This document shows, piece after piece, positions 58,549 through 64,000 of a DNA stretch of 64,000 nt (position 1 is the first letter of the stretch; every line of letters begins with the position of its first letter). Source of the DNA: Actinomadura atramentaria DSM 43919 (GTDB lineage Bacteria > Actinomycetota > Actinomycetes > Streptosporangiales > Streptosporangiaceae); assembly GCF_000381885.1 (NCBI RefSeq), contig NZ_KB907212.1:62001-126000 (forward strand), in the 5' to 3' direction. Below the pieces are notes generated by a model. It was not told the DNA's origin. It did no database searches and was given only the letters and a program-made list of their open reading frames with translations. Made by a program: the position numbers and the translations under genes.

Positions 58549-60020
58549 GCGACATCCTTTCCTGGGAGGTGGTTGATGGCATGGTCCCCCGCCGCCCACA
58601 GGTACTGGACGGCGTAGGCCCGCCACGGCCGCCAGGCCGCCGCGCGCCGGGTCAGCGCGCCGGGCGTCGCCGGCAGCCCGAGTCCGCGGGCCGCCAGGCG
58701 GACGCCGAGGTCGCCGGGCAGGAACGCGTCCGGGTCGCCGAGCGCGCGCATCGCGACGGTCTCGACCGTCCACGGCCCGATGCCGGGGAGCCGCGCGAGG
58801 TCCGCGCGGGCCTTCTCCCAGTCGCTGCCGACGCCGAGGTCGAGGCCGGGCAGCGCCGCGACGAGGCCGGTCAGGGCCGTGCGGCGGGCGTTCGGGACGG
58901 CGAGCGCGGCGGGGTCGAGGCCCGCCAGCGCCTCGGGGGTGGGGAACAGGTGGGTGAGGCCGCCCGCCGGGTCCGCGACGGGCTCGCCGTGCGCGGCGAC
59001 GAGCCGGGCGGCGAGCGTCCGCGCGGCGGCCGTCGACACCTGCTGGCCGAGGACGGCGCGGACGGCGAACTCCGGCCCGTCCACGGTGCGCGGCACGCGG
59101 CGGCCGGGGGCCTTGTCGACGAGCGGCGCGAGGTCGGGGTCGGCGCGCAGCAGCTCGTCCACGGCGACCGGGTCGGCGTCGAGGTCGAGCAGGCGGCGGC
59201 AGCGGGCGATGGCGACGCCGAGGTCGCGGTGGTCGGTGAGGGTCAGCGTCAGCGCGACGTGCTCGGGCGTCGGGCGGAGCGCGGCGACGCCGGGGCCGTG
59301 CGGGAGCCGCAGCGTCCGCCGGTACGCGCCGTCGCGCCACTCCTCGACGCCCGGCACGGCCGTCGCGACGAGGTGCCCGAACAGGTTGTCGGGGTTGAGC
59401 GGCCGCCGGAACGGGAGCCGGAGCGCGATCGTCCCGGACGCGGCGGCGGGATGGCCGCGCGCGACGCGCTGCCGCAGCTCGGTCGGGGTCAGCGCGAACA
59501 CGGTCCGGATCGTCTCGTTGAACGCGCGGATGCTGGCGAACCCGGCGGCGAACGCGATGTCGGACATCGGCAGCGCGGTCGTCTCGATCAGGACCCGCGC
59601 GGTCTGCGACCGCTGGGCGCGGGCGAGGGCGCGCGGGCCCGCGCCGAGTTCGGCGGTGAGCTGCCGTTCGATCTGGCGGGTGCTGTAGCCGAGCCGCGCC
59701 GCGAGGCCGGGCAGGCCCTCGCGGTCCATGACGCCGTCGGCGATGAGCCGCATCGCGCGGGCGACGGCGTCGGCGCGGTGGTTCCACTCGGGGGAGCCGG
59801 GGCTGGTGTCGGGGCGGCAGCGCTTGCAGGCGCGGAATCCGGCCTCCTCGGCGGCGGCCGCGCTCGGGTAGAAGCGCATGTTCCGTGGTTTGGGCGGGAC
59901 GGCGGGGCAGCTCGGCCGGCAGTAGATCCCGGTGGTGACGACGCCGGTGAAGAACCAGCCGTCGAACCGGGCGTCCCTGGCCTGGACCGCCCGCACGCAT
60001 CGTTCCGCGTCCTCGTGCAT
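58545..60020 (-). CDS. AdaA-AlkA fusion: methyl-phosphotriester sensor and DNA glycosylase
   Basis: A 491-residue repair protein. N-terminal Ada zinc domain: GIYCRPSCPAVPPKPRNMRFYPS and ACKRCRPDTSPGSPEW (Cys that accepts methyl from phosphotriesters). AraC-type HTH: LAARLGYSTRQIERQL and ASIRAFNETIRTVFALTPTELR. C-terminal AlkA: FAVRAVLGQQVSTAAARTLAARLV and the helix-hairpin-helix LARLPGIGPWTVETVAMRALGDPDAFLPGDLGV with the catalytic Asp. So it senses methylation, activates the operon, and removes methylated bases. ATG 60020 gives the family's usual MHEDAERC start. Confidence 0.94.
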   Translation of the reverse strand: MHEDAERCVRAVQARDARFDGWFFTGVVTTGIYCRPSCPAVPPKPRNMRFYPSAAAAEEAGFRACKRCRPDTSPGSPEWNHRADAVARAMRLIADGVMDREGLPGLAARLGYSTRQIERQLTAELGAGPRALARAQRSQTARVLIETTALPMSDIAFAAGFASIRAFNETIRTVFALTPTELRQRVARGHPAAASGTIALRLPFRRPLNPDNLFGHLVATAVPGVEEWRDGAYRRTLRLPHGPGVAALRPTPEHVALTLTLTDHRDLGVAIARCRRLLDLDADPVAVDELLRADPDLAPLVDKAPGRRVPRTVDGPEFAVRAVLGQQVSTAAARTLAARLVAAHGEPVADPAGGLTHLFPTPEALAGLDPAALAVPNARRTALTGLVAALPGLDLGVGSDWEKARADLARLPGIGPWTVETVAMRALGDPDAFLPGDLGVRLAARGLGLPATPGALTRRAAAWRPWRAYAVQYLWAAGDHAINHLPGKDVA

Positions 60021-60155
60021 GTCCTCCAGCATCACCGATGGTCAGCGGTGCCCACTAGCCGGAAACCGACATGGACGTTCGCTCATGACCTCCCAGGTCA
60101 TCGCCTTGCCGCCGGGCGGCCCGCCAAGCTGGGGCCAGTCGAGAGGAGAACGGAC

Positions 60156-60515
60156 ATGAGCGACATCCGTGAGCTGGTGGAACGTTACCTGGCGGTCTGG
60201 AACGAGACGGACGCGGCGGCGCGCCGGGCGGCGGTCGACGCGGTGTGGGCCGCCGACGCCCGGTACGTCGACCCGCTGGGCGAGGCCGCGGGCCGGGACG
60301 CGTTCGACGCGATGATCGGCGCGGTGCAGAGCCAGTTCCCCGGCCTGGTCTTCCGCCTTCTGGGCGACGTGGACGCCCACCACGACGTGGCCCGGTTCCG
60401 CTGGGGCCTCGGCCCGGCGGGCGGTGACCCGGTCGTGGAGGGCTTCGACGTGGTCGAGGTCGCGGACGGGACTCTCACCCGCGTGACGGGCTTCCTGGAC
60501 AAGGTCCCGGCCTGA
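60156..60515 (+). CDS. SnoaL-like NTF2-fold protein
   Basis: A 119-residue protein of the SnoaL-like family: IRELVERYLAVWNETDAAARRAAVDAVWAADARYVDP, AFDAMIGAVQSQFPGLVFRL and VEGFDVVEVADGTLTRVTGFLDKVP. A strong ribosome binding site GAGAGGAG precedes ATG 60156. Function unknown. It is divergent from the repair operon by 135 bp. Confidence 0.88.
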   Translation: MSDIRELVERYLAVWNETDAAARRAAVDAVWAADARYVDPLGEAAGRDAFDAMIGAVQSQFPGLVFRLLGDVDAHHDVARFRWGLGPAGGDPVVEGFDVVEVADGTLTRVTGFLDKVPA

Positions 60516-60549
60516 CCGCGTCCCCGCCTGACCGCGCCGCCCGGCGCGG

Positions 60550-60921
60550 TCAGGCGCGGTCCGCTCTGAAGTGCGCGGCGCGGTCGGCGGTCGCCAGGGC
60601 GGTGTTGACGAGCGCCACGGCCGCGAACGCGACGGCCCAGGCCGTGTGGTCCACGCCCCGCAACGCCAGGGCGGCCGCGCCGAACACGATCGCCTTCACC
60701 AGCAGCACGCCGGGCAGCGGCGCCTTGACGCGGGCCTTCGGCGCGGCGAGCGTCCCCCACAGCACGGCGGCGGCGAGCGGCGTCCCGAGGCCGAGCAGGA
60801 TGTGGACGACGACGTTCCCGCCCGTCGTGAAGCCCCACCAGCAGAGCGCGGCGAGGGCGGCCAGCTCCAAGACGAACGCCAGCCCCTCGTTGACGACGTG
60901 CAACGGACCAGGCAGACGCAT
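60550..60921 (-). CDS. YrdB/DUF2568-family membrane protein
   Basis: A 123-residue protein with four hydrophobic segments: LAFVLELAALAALCWWGF, VVVHILLGLGTPLAAAVLWGTLAAP, LLVKAIVFGAAALALRG and WAVAFAAVALVNTALA, and the family's LNEGLAFxLEL start in NEGLAFVLEL. The role of DUF2568 is unknown. Divergent from the methyltransferase gene by 63 bp. Confidence 0.88.
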   Translation of the reverse strand: MRLPGPLHVVNEGLAFVLELAALAALCWWGFTTGGNVVVHILLGLGTPLAAAVLWGTLAAPKARVKAPLPGVLLVKAIVFGAAALALRGVDHTAWAVAFAAVALVNTALATADRAAHFRADRA

Positions 60922-60984
60922 CGGAACCCCATTTCGGAACGCCCGATTCTGCCATCCGGCACCGCCGACTGGAAAGATCGGCGT

Positions 60985-62106
60985 GTGGACGACGTCATCA
61001 CCTGGAACGAGGACGGGGCCGAGCGCTCCGCGCGCTGGCGGTCGGCGGGCGGCGCGCCCGCGCCCCGCCGGGTCGTCCCCGCCGACGACACCATGCGAGC
61101 CGACGACGCGTACCGGCTGGTGTCCCAGGGCACCGCGCTGCTGTGGCGCGGCGACTACCGGAACGCGCGGACGCTGCTCCAGGCCCTCGCGCGCCGCGTG
61201 GACCGGCCGAGGCGGCGGCCCAGGGCGGTGCCGGAGGGCGTGCAGGCGTTCCACCTCTTCCGCCAGGCGCGGGCGCAGCGGGCGCGGACGCTGGGGCTGC
61301 TGCTCGTCCCGTTCGCGCCGGGGCACGTGCTGGATCTGCGGCACGCGCCGGACGTCCGGGACGCTTCCACCGAGGTCCACGGGCCCGCCGACGAGCCGTA
61401 CGCCGCCTCGCTGCGGGACGTCCTCGGGCTCGTCGGCGCGCACGAGTGGCGGGTGAAGGGCGTGCCGGTCCCGGCGCTCGGCGGCGACCGCGTCCACCCG
61501 CACCACGGCGTGTTCTCGCCGGTGCGGGGCGAGTACGTCGATCTCGTCGCCCGCGCGCCGCTGCCCTCGACGGCGCGCGCGTTCGACGTCGGGACGGGCA
61601 CGGGCGTGCTGGCGGCCGTCCTCGCCCGGCGCGGCGTCGCCGACATCGTCGCGACCGACGCCGAACCGCGCGCCCTCGCGTGCGCCCGCGAGAACCTGGA
61701 CCGGCTCGGCTACGCGCGGACCGTGCGGGTCGTGCGCGCGGACCTCTTTCCCGCGGGCCGCGCGCCGCTGATCGTCTGCAATCCGCCGTGGCTTCCGGGC
61801 AAACCCGCGTCCCCGCTGGAACACGCCGTCTACGATCCCGACAGCCGAATGCTCCGCGGATTCCTCGCGGGCCTCCCCGACCATCTCGAACCGGGCGGCG
61901 AAGGCTGGCTGATCCTGTCCGACCTGGCCGAGCACCTGGGCCTGCGCACCCGCGAAGAACTGCTGGCACTGTTCCGCGAATCGGGCCTGAAAGTCGTGGA
62001 CCGCGACGACGTCCGCCCCCGCCACCCGAAGGCGCTGGACCCCGCCGATCCCCTGCACGCGGCACGCGCGGCGGAGGTCACCTCACTCTGGCGACTGACT
62101 GTTTGA
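60985..62106 (+). CDS. Class I SAM-dependent methyltransferase (HemK/RsmC-like)
   Basis: A 373-residue protein. After an N-terminal part rich in Arg, the Rossmann fold shows AFDVGTGTGVLAAVLARRG (SAM loop), IVATDAEPRALACARENLDRLG and the active-site VCNPPWLPG, the NPPW/Y pattern of methylases acting on amide or amino nitrogens in nucleic acids or proteins. LEPGGEGWLILSDLAEHLGL follows. GTG 60985 gives a full reading frame. The substrate is unknown. Confidence 0.88.
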   Translation: MDDVITWNEDGAERSARWRSAGGAPAPRRVVPADDTMRADDAYRLVSQGTALLWRGDYRNARTLLQALARRVDRPRRRPRAVPEGVQAFHLFRQARAQRARTLGLLLVPFAPGHVLDLRHAPDVRDASTEVHGPADEPYAASLRDVLGLVGAHEWRVKGVPVPALGGDRVHPHHGVFSPVRGEYVDLVARAPLPSTARAFDVGTGTGVLAAVLARRGVADIVATDAEPRALACARENLDRLGYARTVRVVRADLFPAGRAPLIVCNPPWLPGKPASPLEHAVYDPDSRMLRGFLAGLPDHLEPGGEGWLILSDLAEHLGLRTREELLALFRESGLKVVDRDDVRPRHPKALDPADPLHAARAAEVTSLWRLTV

Positions 62107-62114
62107 GCGACCGC

Positions 62115-62846
62115 TCAACGGCCGTTGCTGGAGAAGTGCTGGTAGTCCTTGGCGCCCGTCCAGACGCCGCCCCAACCCCACCCGATCGACCGGAACGCCT
62201 TCACTGTCCTGTCGTTGTCGTGGATGACGCCCGGCTCGTCGAGTTCGCGGTTCTTGAAGCGCGCGCAGTTCTTGTGCGCGACCTCTCCGCCCGCCGTCAC
62301 ATAAGGGTTCTCGCACGTGTTGAGATCGACGGCGAGGCCGTACGCGTGCTGCGACCAGGAACCCGACCCGGTGGCATTGCGGCAGTTGAACGCCGACGTG
62401 TTGCCCGCCTCGATCGAGTCGAAGTCGCTGCCCTTGTAGACGTCCACCGGTTCCATCCGGCGGATCGGATAGCGGTCGTCGTACAGCTTGCGGAAGACCT
62501 TCACCAGGTCGTCGGCCGCGCGGGCGTTCACGACGAGCTGCCCGCCGGTGTGCGTCCGGTGGTCCATGCCCCAGAACGTCATCTCGATCATGCGCAGCCC
62601 GGACGGCGCGACCGGGCAGCCCTTGTGCCACGAGTGCGGCAGGTCGGCGGCGGTGACGCGTTTGATCGACGCGCGGAATCCCTCCGGCGCGGTGCTCTGC
62701 GTCGTCGGCGAAGGCGCGCCGGACGCGGTCGGCGGCGTCGCCGTGGCGCTCTCCCCGGACCCGCCCGACCCCTGTCCGCATCCGGCCGCCGCGATGAGCG
62801 CGACCCCGGCCGCCGCAACGCGCAGCAGCGTTCTCGTCCCTGGCAT
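62115..62846 (-). CDS. Peptidoglycan peptidase of the M15 (VanY/D-Ala-D-Ala) family, lipoprotein
   Basis: A 243-residue exported zinc peptidase. The signal MPGTRTLLRVAAAGVALIAAAGCG places a lipid on the Cys near residue 23, followed by a Ser/Thr/Pro-rich linker. The M15 domain shows TGGQLVVNARAADDLVKVF, the zinc motif SQHAYGLAVDLNTCENP (H and D), and GWGWGGVWTGAKDYQHFS (third His). It is likely to trim or cut cell-wall peptides at the outer membrane face. ATG 62846 starts the signal. Confidence 0.92.
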   Translation of the reverse strand: MPGTRTLLRVAAAGVALIAAAGCGQGSGGSGESATATPPTASGAPSPTTQSTAPEGFRASIKRVTAADLPHSWHKGCPVAPSGLRMIEMTFWGMDHRTHTGGQLVVNARAADDLVKVFRKLYDDRYPIRRMEPVDVYKGSDFDSIEAGNTSAFNCRNATGSGSWSQHAYGLAVDLNTCENPYVTAGGEVAHKNCARFKNRELDEPGVIHDNDRTVKAFRSIGWGWGGVWTGAKDYQHFSSNGR

Positions 62847-62939
62847 TTCAGCAGGATGACACGGCGAAGCGCCTAGGTGTCGGACCTCCGGTTCGCAACC
62901 GAGTCGTCGGCCAATGTTCCGGTCTGTCGGCGAGGAGCG

Positions 62940-64000
62940 GCAACGCGCATGCGTGTTCTCGCGTGAGCGTCGGAATGTCGTCAGGCCTCGCCGATAGCGT
63001 GAGGGCGTGCAGCTCCGGTACAACTTTCGCGTCTACCCGACGCCCGGCCAGCGGCAAGCGCTGGCCAAGGCGTTCGGGTGCGCGCGGACGGTGTTCAATG
63101 ACGCGCTGCGGGCTCGGGAGGCCGCTCGCGCTGCCGGGCTGCCGTACCTTTCGGACGCCGAGCTGTCCAAGCTGGTGATCACGCAGGCGAAGCGGACTCC
63201 GGACCGGGCCTGGCTCGCCGAAGTCTCCGCGGTGGTCCTGCAGCAGGCATTGGCTGACCTGAACACCGCATATCGAAACTTCTTCGCCTCCGCTATGGGC
63301 AGGCGCAAGGGCCGGAAGGTCGCCGCGCCGAAGTTCCGGTCGCGTAAGGATTCCCGGCAGGCGGTCCGGTTCACCCGGAACGCGCGCTTCCAGGTCACGG
63401 CGGGCCGCAGACTTCGGCTCCCGAAGGTCGGCGACCTCCGAGTGCGATGGTCGCGGGCCCTGCCGTCCGAACCGTCATCGGTCACGGTGATCCGAGACGC
63501 GGCGGGCCGCTATTTCGCCTCGTTCGTGGTCGAAGCCACCGACACCCCGCTGCCGGAGACGACCGGCGAGGTCGGGATCGACCTGGGGCTGACGCACTTC
63601 GCGGTCCTGTCCGACGGCCGAAAGATCGCCGATCCCCGCATCCTGCGCCGCGCCGAACGACGCCTCCGCAAGGCCCAGCGGGTCCTGTCCCGCAAGCAGC
63701 GGGGCAGCGCCAACCGCGCGAAGGCCAGGGCCCGCGTCGCGAAACTCCACGCCCGTGTCGCCGACACCCGGCGGGATCACGCGCACAAGCTCTCCACCAT
63801 GTTGATCCGCGACAACCAAGCGGTCTACGTGGAGGACCTGAACGTGGCCGGTCTCGGCGGGACCCGGCTGGCCAAGAGCGTCCATGACGCGGCGTGGGCT
63901 CAGTTCACGGCGATGCTGGAGTACAAGGCCGCCCGGTACGGACGCACCTTCGCGAAGATCGGCCGGTTCGAGCCGACCTCGCAGATCTGCTCGGTCTGCG
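62940..64000 (+). mobile_element. Second TnpB-type IS200/IS605-group element, runs off the window
   Basis: The element holds a tnpB gene in plus orientation without a Y1 transposase nearby. Its left edge lies somewhere between 62850 and 63000, since the sequence before the start (GATAGCGTGAGGGC) resembles that before the first tnpB. The right end and any guide RNA are outside the window. Confidence 0.65.
63007..64000 (+). CDS. tnpB: RNA-guided endonuclease TnpB, 3' end outside the window
   Basis: The frame starts with GTG 63007 (MQLRYNFRVYPTPGQRQALA) and stays open to the edge. It aligns to the first TnpB without gaps over the visible 331 residues but differs at scattered positions throughout, so the two are relatives rather than recent copies. 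The first two catalytic residues are present, D192 (VGIDLGLTHFAVLSDG) and the Glu in AVYVEDLNVAG; the visible CSVC is the first half of the zinc finger. The third acidic residue is beyond the window. Confidence 0.9.
   Translation, partial: MQLRYNFRVYPTPGQRQALAKAFGCARTVFNDALRAREAARAAGLPYLSDAELSKLVITQAKRTPDRAWLAEVSAVVLQQALADLNTAYRNFFASAMGRRKGRKVAAPKFRSRKDSRQAVRFTRNARFQVTAGRRLRLPKVGDLRVRWSRALPSEPSSVTVIRDAAGRYFASFVVEATDTPLPETTGEVGIDLGLTHFAVLSDGRKIADPRILRRAERRLRKAQRVLSRKQRGSANRAKARARVAKLHARVADTRRDHAHKLSTMLIRDNQAVYVEDLNVAGLGGTRLAKSVHDAAWAQFTAMLEYKAARYGRTFAKIGRFEPTSQICSVC

Overview
This 64-kb window is high-GC actinobacterial chromosome, most likely from a Streptosporangiales genus such as Actinomadura. 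This rests on codon use, on the dnaX/ybaB/recR/lysC and upp/tadA/tRNA-Ser neighbourhoods, on the actinobacterial families DUF3515, DUF5063 and tRNA adenosine deaminase-associated protein, and on NsrR/flavohaemoglobin boxes. The genus is inferred, not proven.

Layout. 1-2.2 kb: 3' part of dnaB, interrupted in its P-loop by a class 3-type intein whose homing-endonuclease region is eroded and replaced by tandem repeats. 2.3-8.5 kb: a deaminase, a MarR gene with a palindromic operator facing a broken oxidoreductase, a LysR gene, a DUF3515 lipoprotein, a DUF2975/XRE operon behind a 45-bp palindrome, a dienelactone hydrolase and a secreted LPMO. 8.6-15.1 kb: a ferric-reductase-like flavoprotein, a 681-residue Arg-rich repeat protein, and a two-component pair separated by an opposite-strand gene. 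15.2-22.7 kb: a TetR gene, then an EACC1 plus caspase-like protease pair converging on an operon of a giant Sm-like/TPR/beta-sandwich/AAA protein and a second AAA protein. This is the best candidate for a poorly described conflict or programmed-death system. 23.1-28.1 kb: a histidine kinase, the last codons of its response regulator, a TnpB element, a 5'-truncated ferric reductase, an FMN-binding protein and ApbE. The TnpB element sits where both divergent 5' ends were lost.

28.1-34.9 kb is core: lysC, DUF5063, recR, ybaB, dnaX, the SRP RNA, DUF952 and tRNA-Ser(GGA). 35-40.2 kb next to this tRNA is a decayed island: an integrase fragment reading into a NYN-domain gene, two direct copies of an AGS-C sensor domain typical of CBASS nucleotidyltransferases flanking an AlbA_2 protein, and a Phd/VapC toxin-antitoxin pair. 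40.4-50.9 kb: a GH30 glycosidase, a TetR/membrane pair, nsrR-hmp with matching boxes, a GntR-MFS operon, an XRE-TPR regulator and a PH-domain membrane protein. 51.1-53.8 kb: upp, two tadA-associated paralogues, tadA and tRNA-Ser(CGA). 54-62.8 kb: a lipoprotein, a DMT transporter, a B3/B4 protein, an XRE-cupin regulator, a beta-clamp, an ogt/adaA-alkA repair operon, a SnoaL-like protein, DUF2568, a methyltransferase and an M15 peptidase. At 63 kb a second TnpB gene runs off the window.

Themes: regulators paired with palindromic operators; repeat expansion inside coding sequence (intein and Arg-rich protein) and between genes (12.1 and 28.1 kb); two extracytoplasmic flavin/redox loci, one damaged by a TnpB-associated deletion; and two defence-like loci, one apparently intact (caspase/ATPase) and one decayed (CBASS remnants).
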